From positions 1 through 40,900 of IMG/VR virus record IMGVR_UViG_3300011258_000874: a stretch of 40,900 bases of DNA; one strand, written 5' to 3'. The notes under the pieces were generated by a model. The model did no database searches. It was not told where the DNA came from and worked only from the letters and a program-made list of their open reading frames with translations. Positions 6,982 through 15,432 of this stretch are shown in pieces. Source of the stretch: a virus. Position 1 is the stretch's first letter, and each line of letters begins with the position of its first letter. The position numbers and the translations under genes were made by a program.

Positions 6982-8517
6982 ATGAAGACAAAAAAACCTT
7001 TAGAAATGCTTATTCCAGACATAATGCTCGCTTTTGAGCGTTACCAGGGACAGCTACAGTTTGACTTTGAGTTATACCAGATGCATGAAGGGCAGATCCG
7101 TAAGAAGGTTGAAGAGTCTTTAAAATCGGAAATAATCTCGTATTCGGCATACAAAAGGGCAATACAACGTATCCCAAGCCTGAACATCCCAAAGAAAGTC
7201 ACAGAGAAACTATCTAAAGTATACGCAGAAGCTCCAATGAGGTTTTCAAAGAAAGACCAACAGATCATGGAAGACTTTGCTAATAGAATGGGTCTTAACT
7301 CCGTTTTAAACCATGCTAACAAAATGGCTAACCTAACAAAACGTTGTGCTCTAGAGATATATCAATCTGAAGGAACACAAAAGGTTCGTGTACTTAACGC
7401 CCATCAATTCTTTGTCTATTCTGACAGCCCAACCGATCCAAACAAACCCACCGTATTCTGTAAGCTTCTTGGAAGAGAAGAAAAGTTCATTGAACAGACG
7501 GTATCAGTAAACGGAACACGTAAAAGCACACAAGACCAGGTAACATTGGTTGATATCCTCGCTTTATACTCAGAAGACCAGATATTGATCGTTGATTCTT
7601 CCGGAGCAGTAAGAGAAGACAAGATGTTAGAGATGGGATTTAAAAGTACGAAAAATCCATTCGGAACTATACCTTTTGTATACGTAAACAAGTCAATGAC
7701 CGAGTTAATGCCGTATCCTAATCAAACAGCGTATGATATGGGTATTCTAATCCCGAAATTACTTACAGATCTAAACTACTCTGCACAATTCCTAAGTCAC
7801 TCTCTTATATATACAGTTAACACAGATATCGAAGGCGCTGAGATTAATCCCGACGGAGTTATTAACCTTGGTGACGGAAACGCTACTGACGGTATCCCAT
7901 CTATCGGAACAATTGATCCTAAGACAGACATTGACGGTGTTTTAAAGCTTATTGAGTTTGAACTCGGTATGTATCTAACAACTGAAGGTATGAAAACTGG
8001 TTCTGTCGGTCAAATGGAAGGATCTAGCTCAGCCTCAGGTATATCTAAGATAATTGACGAATCCGATGCTACAGAAACTAGAAAAGCACAAACAGAGTTA
8101 TTCCGTTGGGTTGAATCTAAGTTCTGGAAAAAATTCACACAGATGCAGGCAATCTGGGCAAAGAATAATGTTGTTGAGAAGAAGGAAGTATTCGCCGCCG
8201 ATTTTAGCGAGTCATTCTCGGTTAAGTTTGCGGAGATCAAGCCTATTGAATCAGAAAAAGACAAATACGATAAAATGAAGGTTGCTAGAGACCTAAAGCT
8301 AATCACAAAACGTCAAGCACTAAAAGAGTTATACCCAAGTCTTCCTACAGAACAATTAGACAAACGTTTAGAAGAGCTAGAAGAAGAATTAACAAAAGAA
8401 AAGAAAGAGATGATGTCAATGGGATTAACTCCTGGTGCATCACAACTTGACCGTCAACAACAAGGTGTTTCAGACCAAAAGCTAGTAGAGAAGCAAGATG
8501 GAACCAAACCAGAGTAG
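6982..8517 (+). CDS. Portal protein
   Basis: The 511-residue protein follows the large terminase and precedes the minor head proteins, the standard portal position. It has long helical segments at both ends, a central beta-rich wing (VRVLNAHQFFVYSDSP, TIPFVYVNKS), and the region GSVGQMEGSSSASGISKIIDES, typical of SPP1/HK97-type portals. The C-terminus is a Lys/Glu-rich helix with Gln-rich tail. Twelve copies should form the DNA channel at one capsid vertex. ATG 6982 follows a weak AAGGA. Confidence 0.88.
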   Translation: MKTKKPLEMLIPDIMLAFERYQGQLQFDFELYQMHEGQIRKKVEESLKSEIISYSAYKRAIQRIPSLNIPKKVTEKLSKVYAEAPMRFSKKDQQIMEDFANRMGLNSVLNHANKMANLTKRCALEIYQSEGTQKVRVLNAHQFFVYSDSPTDPNKPTVFCKLLGREEKFIEQTVSVNGTRKSTQDQVTLVDILALYSEDQILIVDSSGAVREDKMLEMGFKSTKNPFGTIPFVYVNKSMTELMPYPNQTAYDMGILIPKLLTDLNYSAQFLSHSLIYTVNTDIEGAEINPDGVINLGDGNATDGIPSIGTIDPKTDIDGVLKLIEFELGMYLTTEGMKTGSVGQMEGSSSASGISKIIDESDATETRKAQTELFRWVESKFWKKFTQMQAIWAKNNVVEKKEVFAADFSESFSVKFAEIKPIESEKDKYDKMKVARDLKLITKRQALKELYPSLPTEQLDKRLEELEEELTKEKKEMMSMGLTPGASQLDRQQQGVSDQKLVEKQDGTKPE

Positions 8518-8896
8518 AATAATTAACATACCAAGACAGTATAAACCATCCACTAGACAAAAAATAGCCGATGATATACTAAGTCGTATAAAAGAGAGAA
8601 CATCTCTTGGTTTAAGCGTGGCCAATAGCCCGTTCCCTGGTTACAGTCTAAGTTATGATAAGACTGGGATAGTAAATCTACTTGAGTCAGGAGATATGTT
8701 ATCTTCGTTAAAGGTTTTATCACATGGTCCTGGATTTGTACGAATAGGGTTCACTAGTTCTGAAGCAAACGATAAGGCAGCTTATATACAAAAACCTACT
8801 GGTCAAAAAGCCGGTAAACAACCAAGAAGAGAGTTCGTTGGTATATCACAGCCGGACTTGAATACGATATTAAAAAGGTACCCACTTGACGTTTAA
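8498..8896 (+). CDS. Minor head or connector protein
   Basis: The 132-residue protein overlaps the portal gene by 20 bases. Its C-terminal half contains GQKAGKQPRREFVGIS, resembling the conserved RxFLGLS-like stretch of phage virion-morphogenesis proteins related to Mu gpG. A head-completion or tail-connector role is likely. The family match is by eye from one motif, so the exact function is open. Confidence 0.55.
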   Translation: MEPNQSRIINIPRQYKPSTRQKIADDILSRIKERTSLGLSVANSPFPGYSLSYDKTGIVNLLESGDMLSSLKVLSHGPGFVRIGFTSSEANDKAAYIQKPTGQKAGKQPRREFVGISQPDLNTILKRYPLDV

Positions 8897-9353
8897 AGAG
8901 CTAGAAAAAAAGTTAGCTAAGTTAGTTGACAACATTGGAAACAGAAGTCAGATGCAAGATGTTGCAGACGAAGCAACAAAGATTGTTAAGACTAGAACAA
9001 AACAGGGTAAAGGTGTTGACAAGAATGGTGGATCAACACAGAAGTTAAGACAGTTAAAGACATCTACAATAAAGAAACGATCCCAGTTAAAAAGAGCAGG
9101 TAAACTAAGTGATGAAACAACACCTTCAAAATCAAACCTGACACAAAAAGGTGAGATGATAAATTCCGTCCAGGGACAAGGTCAAAAAAACCTTGCTACA
9201 GTCAGTTTAAAAGGACGTAAAAACCAGTCTAAAGCCGAACACCAGGCCGATGTTGGTAGAAAATTCATGAACCTAGCGAAGAAAGAGATTTCAGACCTAG
9301 CGAATATAATAGAAGATGATATAAAAAAAGACATAAAAAAACAAGGCTTGTAG
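8886..9353 (+). CDS. Basic minor structural protein
   Basis: This 155-residue, strongly basic, helical protein (repeated Lys/Gln/Thr segments, C-terminal KKEISDLANIIEDDIKKDIKKQ) most likely starts at TTG 8886 behind AAAAAGG, overlapping the upstream gene by 11 bases; no ATG is available near the N-terminus. Its size, charge and position resemble HK97 gp10-like or virion-morphogenesis proteins placed between portal and scaffold. That comparison is an inference. Confidence 0.6.
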   Translation: MTFKELEKKLAKLVDNIGNRSQMQDVADEATKIVKTRTKQGKGVDKNGGSTQKLRQLKTSTIKKRSQLKRAGKLSDETTPSKSNLTQKGEMINSVQGQGQKNLATVSLKGRKNQSKAEHQADVGRKFMNLAKKEISDLANIIEDDIKKDIKKQGL

Positions 9354-9365
9354 CCAGGAGGAAAT

Positions 9366-9956
9366 ATGTCACAAGAAAACAACGACAGTGTCGTAACGCC
9401 CGAGGAAGTTCCAAAGGAAACCAAAGCAGAAGTAGTTTCGAGAAAAGCCTATGAAGAAGTCACTCGCGACATGCATAAAAACAAGCAGAAAGCTAAAGAA
9501 TTGGAAATGGCTCTCAACGAGACCCAAGCCCAGCTCAAGGCGCAAGAAGAAGCCAAGATGCATGAACAACAGCAGTACAAAGAGCTATTTGAGAAACGCG
9601 ATGCCGAATTAGAGCAGGCTAGGCAAGCCGCCCAACAAGAACGTAGTAAGTTTACTAGGTCCGTAAAGATGGCAGCCTTAAAGCAAGAACTTGGTGGATC
9701 TATTAAAGATCAGTACCTTAGTTTTGCTAACCTTGATGCAATAGCTGTAAACGATGATGGAACGATTGATTCTGAGGCCTTACGTAATGTGGCGAATGAC
9801 TTTAGAACTGAGCACGGTCAATTGATCCCAACCGACACGTCAGCAAACGTAACAGGTCATGCTCCTAGTACAGGCGAACCCGCTAAGCCTTTAGAACTTA
9901 GTCAAATGACGAAGGAACAACTATTGGCTAGAGCAAAACAACTTAAATCTAAATAG
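9366..9956 (+). CDS. Capsid scaffolding protein
   Basis: The 196-residue protein lies directly before the major capsid gene. Residues about 25-105 are a long, charged coiled coil (KNKQKAKELEMALNETQAQ onward, rich in Glu, Lys, Gln and Ala). A small C-terminal part with Lys-rich helix TKEQLLARAKQLKSK follows, the usual capsid-binding element. Such proteins fill the prohead and leave before or during packaging. AGGAGG precedes ATG 9366. No capsid maturation protease is encoded in the head block, so how the scaffold leaves is unclear. Confidence 0.85.
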   Translation: MSQENNDSVVTPEEVPKETKAEVVSRKAYEEVTRDMHKNKQKAKELEMALNETQAQLKAQEEAKMHEQQQYKELFEKRDAELEQARQAAQQERSKFTRSVKMAALKQELGGSIKDQYLSFANLDAIAVNDDGTIDSEALRNVANDFRTEHGQLIPTDTSANVTGHAPSTGEPAKPLELSQMTKEQLLARAKQLKSK

Positions 9957-9967
9957 GAGATTAAATT

Positions 9968-10831
9968 ATGTCATTTACTAGTGCTGCACATACTGGTGCA
10001 ACTGAAATGGAACTTATTGTTAATCAGCTTGTTCAAACTGAGCTTTTGGAAAACACTGTTATCCTTAACTCTGTTACTGATCATTCTGATAAAATTGTAG
10101 ACGGTATTAAATCGTTAGAAATCATGCGTTTTGAAGCAGACGCTACTGCCGGTTCTGGTCGCCTTGGTGATCCAGCTGATATGAACCAAGATGGTACAAC
10201 GCCTGCCCCTTTTCAAACTGCTGTTCTTGCGACTGACCGCATTGACCTTAACAAACACAAAATCCTGCCTTACAGAGTACAGGACACTGTTGCTATGCAA
10301 TCACGTTCTAACCTTTCTGCTGAGCTAGCTTCTAAAGCTGGAAAAGAATTTGCTATTTACATGGACAAAGAAATTCGTGATGTATTAAGAACTCTTACTG
10401 CAAACATCGTTATGTCTGGTCCCGGTGCCACAATGTCTCTTGCAGACATTACAGAAGCTCGTAAGCAATTAAACGACGCTAACGTACCACAATCTGATCG
10501 TATTCTTCTTATCTCAACTAAGCAAGAAAAAGCTATGCTTAACATCGAAAACTTCATTCACGCTGACAAGTATGGAGCCAGAACTGCTCTTCTTAACGGT
10601 GAGATTGGTCAAGTTTTTGGTTTCCGTGTTCTTGTTTCTAACTTGGTTGATGAAGATGAGTCTTTTGCTTACCATAGAGAAGCTGTTGGTTACGCTATCC
10701 AGAAAAATGTCGACTTCGAAAGCGATCGTCCTAGTGTTGCTTTACGTGTAACTGATTACTCGTATGCTGCTACTTGGGGTTGTACTTTGATGTACGATGG
10801 TAAAAAAGGTGTTACTTTTAGCGCTGTTTAA
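9968..10831 (+). CDS. Major capsid protein
   Basis: The 287-residue protein follows the scaffold and is followed by a hairpin, as expected for the most abundant product. The N-arm (ATEMELIVNQLVQTELLENTV), the E-loop-like acidic region with RIDLNKHKILPYRVQD, the spine helix region (LSAELASKAGKEFAIYMDKEI) and the A-domain end (DYSYAATWGCTLMYDGKKGV) fit an HK97-fold coat protein of the P22/N4-like coat group. Codon choice looks more uniform (many CTT, GCT, ACT) than in the neighbours, which is common in highly expressed genes. AGGAG precedes ATG 9968. Confidence 0.88.
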   Translation: MSFTSAAHTGATEMELIVNQLVQTELLENTVILNSVTDHSDKIVDGIKSLEIMRFEADATAGSGRLGDPADMNQDGTTPAPFQTAVLATDRIDLNKHKILPYRVQDTVAMQSRSNLSAELASKAGKEFAIYMDKEIRDVLRTLTANIVMSGPGATMSLADITEARKQLNDANVPQSDRILLISTKQEKAMLNIENFIHADKYGARTALLNGEIGQVFGFRVLVSNLVDEDESFAYHREAVGYAIQKNVDFESDRPSVALRVTDYSYAATWGCTLMYDGKKGVTFSAV

Positions 10832-10841
10832 TTTTTACTTG

Positions 10842-10861
10842 GCGGGACTTTCGGGTCCCGC
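10842..10861 (+). terminator. Hairpin after the major capsid gene
   Basis: GCGGGAC and GTCCCGC form a perfect 7-bp GC-rich stem around the loop TTTCGG, starting 11 bases after the capsid stop and followed at a short distance by ATTTTT. It is probably a partial terminator or mRNA-stabilising end that raises capsid output relative to downstream genes. Confidence 0.7.
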
Positions 10862-10884
10862 TCTCATAATTTTTATGGAGAACA

Positions 10885-11085
10885 ATGGACGGAATCAGTA
10901 TCACACTTAGTTTAATGGCAGACACACAAGAGCTTTTATCAGCTTTAACGGTCCAGGCTCAAGTAAACTTTGGAATGAAACTACACTTTAGAGAGTTCTC
11001 ACAACTTAAAAACGGTAAATTCGTATGCTGGTATGAAGTACCCTATTCTATATATGTGGAGAAATTAGGCAATGGCGAAGGTTAA
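10885..11085 (+). CDS. Small structural-block protein (66 aa)
   Basis: ATG 10885 follows ATGGAGAAC. The 66-residue product has no membrane segment and no recognised family. Its place between capsid and decoration-like genes suggests a small virion or assembly protein. Its 3' end overlaps the next gene by 14 bases. Confidence 0.65.
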   Translation: MDGISITLSLMADTQELLSALTVQAQVNFGMKLHFREFSQLKNGKFVCWYEVPYSIYVEKLGNGEG

Positions 11086-11566
11086 TACAGATCATTGTGA
11101 TAATGCTGCAAGTATGGAACAAGAGAAGTTCCGTAAGGATGATGTAACCGGCGAGAAATTCGTTGCTGTTACTGACCAAGCCGCTTTAGATAAGCTGTGT
11201 GAAATAAACGATAATTTGAGCGGTGGCCTTTGTTCCAAGGTTGCCTCTGAGACTATTTCTGCTATGCAATTAGTTCGATTAACAAACCCAACTGATGTTC
11301 AAATCGCTGATACATCTACTTGTCCCGACGCCACAGTTTTTGGTGTTGCACGGGTCGCTGCAAACGCTGCAACAAACATAGAGATACAAAGGTCTGGCAA
11401 GCTTTACGATAGTTCGTTTAACTTCGCCGTAAATACACCATTGTTTCTTAGTGCCACTGGATCTATAACAGATGTAGCACCGACAACAGGGTTTCTTACA
11501 CAAATCGGATACGCAGGTGGACCAGGACTCATAATAATAGAAATAAACGATCCAGTCGAACTATAA
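11072..11566 (+). CDS. Capsid decoration-like protein 1
   Basis: The 164-residue protein ends in a beta-rich stretch (NTPLFLSATGSITDV, then TTGFLTQIGYA and a hydrophobic strand) typical of head decoration or DUF2190-like proteins encoded just after major capsid genes. The next gene encodes a product with the same C-terminal pattern (LS..G..T......G....LG.A), so the two are likely paralogues that stabilise or decorate the shell. The N-terminal 60 residues are helical and charged and may make the species-specific contact. No direct binding evidence is available from sequence. Confidence 0.6.
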   Translation: MAKVNTDHCDNAASMEQEKFRKDDVTGEKFVAVTDQAALDKLCEINDNLSGGLCSKVASETISAMQLVRLTNPTDVQIADTSTCPDATVFGVARVAANAATNIEIQRSGKLYDSSFNFAVNTPLFLSATGSITDVAPTTGFLTQIGYAGGPGLIIIEINDPVEL

Positions 11567-11575
11567 GGAGAAGAC

Positions 11576-12073
11576 ATGGCAGATAAATACATGACATTAG
11601 AAAATGGTAAAAGAAAACTTAACGAAGCCGCTGACGCATCAGCCGGTGCAGCAAACGCTGGCGACATCGTTGCATTAAACGCAGCCGGTCAGATTGATCC
11701 ATCTATGCTTCCTACTACAGGTACAAAGTCAATTGAAGTTGGTGAAGCTGTTAGTGCTGGCGACTTCATAGAAATCTACGACGATGGTGGAACAACTAAA
11801 GTTCGTCCTGCTGATAACTCTAACGGTAGAGAAGCTAACGGATATGTTTTAGCCGCTGGTACTGTTGCTTCAAACGTTAACGTATATTTTGACGGTGGAA
11901 ATAGTTCACTTTCTGGTATGACTCCTGGTGCAAGACAATATCTAAGTACAGCTGGTGACGTTACCGAAACTCCTCTAGATCCTGCAACTCAGACTGGTAT
12001 TCATCAGTTTCTTGGTGTAGCGTCAAGTGCGACTGAGCTATGTGTTCAAATTGAGGACTGTATCTCAATCTAA
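11576..12073 (+). CDS. Capsid decoration-like protein 2
   Basis: The 165-residue, beta-rich, Gly/Ala-rich protein follows AAGGAG. Residues 1-40 include KRKLNEAADASAGAANAGDI, a low-complexity stretch also seen in fibre proteins. The C-terminus (ARQYLSTAGDVTETP, THQFLG-like and SSATELCVQIED) parallels the upstream protein. A head decoration or fibre-base role is inferred from position and similarity. The stop overlaps the next start by one base. Confidence 0.6.
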   Translation: MADKYMTLENGKRKLNEAADASAGAANAGDIVALNAAGQIDPSMLPTTGTKSIEVGEAVSAGDFIEIYDDGGTTKVRPADNSNGREANGYVLAAGTVASNVNVYFDGGNSSLSGMTPGARQYLSTAGDVTETPLDPATQTGIHQFLGVASSATELCVQIEDCISI

Positions 12074-12234
12074 TGCCGATAGTATATGTTGTAACCCTTA
12101 ATAATGGTAAACGAGAGATCGTAGAACTTGACACTGACGTCCAAGTCGGAGACGACGAGGACATAGAAGGTGGCGGTGCTATGGTCGTTTACCAAACTGA
12201 TGACTGTGTAGACGGAGGAGACGCGAATGGCTAA
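12073..12234 (+). CDS. Small acidic protein (53 aa)
   Basis: The frame runs from ATG 12073, sharing one base with the previous TAA, to TAA 12234, eight bases into the fibre gene. It fills an otherwise empty 150-base gap. The product has a beta-like start (MPIVYVVTLNNGKREIVELD), then an acidic middle (VGDDEDIEGGG). Coupled initiation through TAATG is likely, as no ribosome binding site is evident. No family was recognised. Confidence 0.6.
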   Translation: MPIVYVVTLNNGKREIVELDTDVQVGDDEDIEGGGAMVVYQTDDCVDGGDANG

Positions 12235-13948
12235 TAAAATTCAATGGCGACGCGATACTGCGGCTAACTGGACTTCGGTTAATCCCGTCTTATCTGACGG
12301 CATGCCTGGCTACGAAAAAGACACAGGTAAACTTAAGATAGGGGACGGCGTAACTGCGTGGAATTTACTACCATACAGTTTTGAGGGTGTAACCGATCAC
12401 GGGGGACTTAGCGGTCTTTCTGACGATGACCATTTACAATATCTTAATGAAACTAGACACGATGCATTACCTGCCGATAATCCACACAACGTAAATAAAT
12501 CACAGGTCGGCCTTGGTAGTGTACCTAACATAGACGCGACCGACAGATTAAACCACACGGGAACGCAGTTAGCTAATACTATTTCAGATTTTGCAACACA
12601 AGTGCAGCTAGATGAAACCACTACGTCAATATCACTTATTGGTAATAACCTAGCCTTTGTTGACGAAGACGGCGCGACTACGAATATTGACTTATCTCTT
12701 TATTTAGATGATACGAACCTAGCAAGGATTGTTAACGGAACTCTAAACCCGGCAACAGGGATTGTGACTTTTACTAGAGACGATTCAACTACGTTTACTA
12801 TTGACATGAGCTCGCTGCTAGACGATCAAAATGCATCCGAAGTTCCCGTTACACCTATTGGAAACCTATCGTCAACTGACGTCCAGGCTGCATTAATGGA
12901 GCTACAGATAGATATCGACAATGTTAATACGGCACAGGGTGTTCAAGATGGTAACATATCTAACAACGCGTCAGGTATTAGTACAAACTCTGGCAACATT
13001 TTATCAAACTCTGGGAATATAACAACAAATCAAACTAACATATCTAACTTACAAGCAAGTCAAGCTACGCAGGATTCTGCAATAGCATTAAACACTGCTA
13101 AGGTTAGCGCTACAGGATCTATTGATACACATTCAGATGTTGATACAACCACTGTCGCACCTATTGTCGGATCACAGTTAGAATGGAATGGAACAAACTG
13201 GGTACCTAAATCTATTAACAACGGATTTACTATTTTTCCAATATGGGCCGAAGAAAGTGGAGGCCTATCTAACTCCAACGCACAGTGGTCTTTCGGTAAC
13301 GGTGCTACTGGTTTTATCGGTATACCAATGGGAATTGACTGTGAACTATTTGCAATATCGGTTAACGCAGACACTCCAGGAACTTCTGTAAGCATAAACA
13401 TAAAAAGAGACGCAGTAAATGTTGCAACACCAAATTTTACAGCAAATAATCAAGTAATACCAGTAACGGCAATACCGTATACAACTGGTCAATTGTTAAA
13501 CTTTGAAACACAGACTGAAGTAGGTGCATGGTCAGATGTAAGAGTATGTGCCTGGATGCGCGTGAAATCTACCGCATTGTTTCCAACTCCCGACAGAAGT
13601 GTTGTAAATAACTCCGGCATAGCATTTACGTCAACAGGATTTGCAACAATACCAGGAATGTCAACAACTGTTACAATTAATGATACCGGAACTATAGATG
13701 GAACATTTACATACTCAGCGGCAAGGAGTGGTGGTACAAACTCAGAAGTACAATTCCGGGTTGTAATAAATGGCAACAACGGACAAACGTTTAATGACAC
13801 ACTATCTACATTTAATGACACAGGTGCTGTGTCACATAATGTTAACGCATTGCCTGCTGGTACGTATACAGTCTTGGTTCAAGCTGCGGCATCTCAACCT
13901 ATAACAATTGCGGCATGTCAGTTATCAGCAGTCGGAGTGGAATCATAA
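12227..13948 (+). CDS. Fibre protein (head or side fibre)
   Basis: The 573-residue protein opens with a module common at the start of phage fibres and tropism determinants (IQWRRDTAANWTSVNPVLSDG, then KIGDGVTAWNLLPYS, residues about 4-50). The DDHLQYLNETRHD repeat type follows (about 65-80). Residues about 230-290 are a Asn/Ser/Thr/Gln-rich coiled region (NISNNASGISTNSGNI), then comes the module GSIDTHSDVDTTTV..NWVP that recurs in the fibre at 22236. The C-terminal 230 residues form beta-rich, possibly Ig- or lectin-like domains. Because it lies among head genes rather than beside the tail hub, it may be a head fibre. GGAGGAGAC precedes ATG 12227. Confidence 0.75.
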   Translation: MANKIQWRRDTAANWTSVNPVLSDGMPGYEKDTGKLKIGDGVTAWNLLPYSFEGVTDHGGLSGLSDDDHLQYLNETRHDALPADNPHNVNKSQVGLGSVPNIDATDRLNHTGTQLANTISDFATQVQLDETTTSISLIGNNLAFVDEDGATTNIDLSLYLDDTNLARIVNGTLNPATGIVTFTRDDSTTFTIDMSSLLDDQNASEVPVTPIGNLSSTDVQAALMELQIDIDNVNTAQGVQDGNISNNASGISTNSGNILSNSGNITTNQTNISNLQASQATQDSAIALNTAKVSATGSIDTHSDVDTTTVAPIVGSQLEWNGTNWVPKSINNGFTIFPIWAEESGGLSNSNAQWSFGNGATGFIGIPMGIDCELFAISVNADTPGTSVSINIKRDAVNVATPNFTANNQVIPVTAIPYTTGQLLNFETQTEVGAWSDVRVCAWMRVKSTALFPTPDRSVVNNSGIAFTSTGFATIPGMSTTVTINDTGTIDGTFTYSAARSGGTNSEVQFRVVINGNNGQTFNDTLSTFNDTGAVSHNVNALPAGTYTVLVQAAASQPITIAACQLSAVGVES

Positions 13949-14790
13949 TGGAACATTTATTTAATAAAGAATCATTTAATGTAAACCACATTAACGTAGA
14001 GTTATCCGAAACTTTAAAAGTAAAAATATCCGGATTTAAGCATACCGGAAAAATACTTCACGTATATGTGTCTCAAGTATTAACAGACCAAGAATACCAG
14101 GAACTAAAAACTTCGGTTGAAAATCATAATGGGGCCTCTGATTCTAACCTTAGGATTTACAGAGTATTACCCACGGACCAAAATCCTTTAATAGCTGACT
14201 TTTCAATATTGGGATTCCGTAAAGTTTCTCCTAGTTACGAGAGAGGTAGGAAAACTCGGTCTTTATACAAATGTACGGAAAATGACGAAGTTATAGTTGA
14301 AAAAATCTTTGAAGATGTCAGAGATGAAAATGGCACACTTTCAGGATTACAGATTACATTTAACTGGTACAATGAAGACGGCGAAATCGGCCTAACTAAA
14401 ACACAACAGGTTAAATCCTTTAATAAGTACCAGGCGGAAACACAAGAACGTCAGCGTCGTGAAAGACAGATAGACTATCTTGTTGCCGGAGCCAAAGGTA
14501 CGCCCATAGAAGCTAATATTAATATGGTATTTGATTTCTTATATGACGAAGTTATGTTATACAAAGAAAAGGCTAATCCTCAACCAATGGTAGATAAACT
14601 AAACTCTATACAATACATTGCTAACGCGTCAACACAACAGGAATTAGAAAACAATGGTATGTGGTACATATTAAACGCCGTAGCCTTACCTAGAGTAGAT
14701 GATCCTAATAAGTATATATACGTTATTCAATCCATTAAATATCAGATAGGTGTTATGACTTTAGCTGAAATAGAGGCCGAAAATGTCTAA
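13948..14790 (+). CDS. Fibre-associated or unknown structural protein (280 aa)
   Basis: ATG 13948 shares one base with the fibre stop; an upstream in-frame start inside the fibre gene is unlikely. Residues 1-150 are beta-rich. A charged helix follows at about 155-185 (KSFNKYQAETQERQRRERQ), then a helical C-terminus. It may be a fibre base, chaperone or capsid-associated protein. I do not recognise a family. Confidence 0.6.
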   Translation: MEHLFNKESFNVNHINVELSETLKVKISGFKHTGKILHVYVSQVLTDQEYQELKTSVENHNGASDSNLRIYRVLPTDQNPLIADFSILGFRKVSPSYERGRKTRSLYKCTENDEVIVEKIFEDVRDENGTLSGLQITFNWYNEDGEIGLTKTQQVKSFNKYQAETQERQRRERQIDYLVAGAKGTPIEANINMVFDFLYDEVMLYKEKANPQPMVDKLNSIQYIANASTQQELENNGMWYILNAVALPRVDDPNKYIYVIQSIKYQIGVMTLAEIEAENV

Positions 14791-15040
14791 GAGGTATTAC
14801 TGTGGTCCGTACTGGGTTCCTGAATGGGGACAAAAGATATTATCAAAATGGTTTAACGCCAGTTGTAAAATTCACGACATGGACTATGAATCAAAAAAAT
14901 ATACAAGACAAGATGCTGATATAAGATTTCTAACCAACTGTATAAAACAGTCCGAAGGAAAGTTCTTTCGTGAAGTATGTGCATGTGTTTACTTTATCTT
15001 AATTCGTATAGGCGGTAAACTAAGTTGGGATAAGGACTGA
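14783..15040 (+). CDS. Phospholipase A2-like protein
   Basis: The 85-residue protein carries the core signature of secreted-type phospholipases A2. There is a CGPY segment near the N-terminus (7-10) that could be part of a calcium loop, and CKIHDMDY (28-35) with the His31-Asp32 dyad. A second helix follows with DADIRFLTNC (44-53), matching the D...C pattern after the active site. A hydrophobic end (CACVYFILIRIGG, about 66-78) could bind membrane. Such domains hydrolyse the sn-2 ester of phospholipids; parvoviruses use one in the capsid for entry. Here it overlaps the upstream gene and sits just before a holin, so either virion entry or membrane disruption at lysis is possible. The calcium loop is not fully canonical, so activity needs proof. 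Confidence 0.65.
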   Translation: MSKRYYCGPYWVPEWGQKILSKWFNASCKIHDMDYESKKYTRQDADIRFLTNCIKQSEGKFFREVCACVYFILIRIGGKLSWDKD

Positions 15041-15042
15041 TT

Positions 15043-15432
15043 ATGAAGGAATGGCTAATCAAAGGATTGATAGTTTTATGTGCAGTATTCGCACCAATAA
15101 AAGCAATGTTGATTACATGTGGTGTACTAATAGTCGCAGATATGTTAACAGGAATCATGGCAGCAAAGAAACGCAAAGAAGAAATACAGTCAGCAGAAAT
15201 GCGCAGGTCCGTATCTAAATTCGTTGTATACCAGATAGCCATTATGTCCGCATTTTTACTTGAAACATATATGCTTGATAATCTAGTACCGGTATCTAAA
15301 GTTGTTGCCGGAGTAATAGGAATGGTTGAATTTAAGTCTATTCTAGAAAACGCCAGCACAATTGCCGGTAAAGACCTGTTAAAGCTTGTTATCGAAAAGC
15401 TCGGGTCTAAGAACGCGAAGGGATTAAAATAA
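15043..15432 (+). CDS. Holin-like membrane protein
   Basis: The 129-residue protein has hydrophobic helices at about 6-20, 22-40, 60-78 and possibly 86-100, with a charged stretch AAKKRKEEIQSAEMRRS (about 40-55) and a basic C-terminus. This matches the phage holin 4-type family (VLIVADMLTGIMAAKKRKE is characteristic). It would form holes or depolarise the inner membrane so that the amidase reaches peptidoglycan. It is encoded within the virion block, ten genes from the endolysin, next to the phospholipase-like gene. ATG 15043 follows the preceding stop by two bases. Confidence 0.75.
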   Translation: MKEWLIKGLIVLCAVFAPIKAMLITCGVLIVADMLTGIMAAKKRKEEIQSAEMRRSVSKFVVYQIAIMSAFLLETYMLDNLVPVSKVVAGVIGMVEFKSILENASTIAGKDLLKLVIEKLGSKNAKGLK

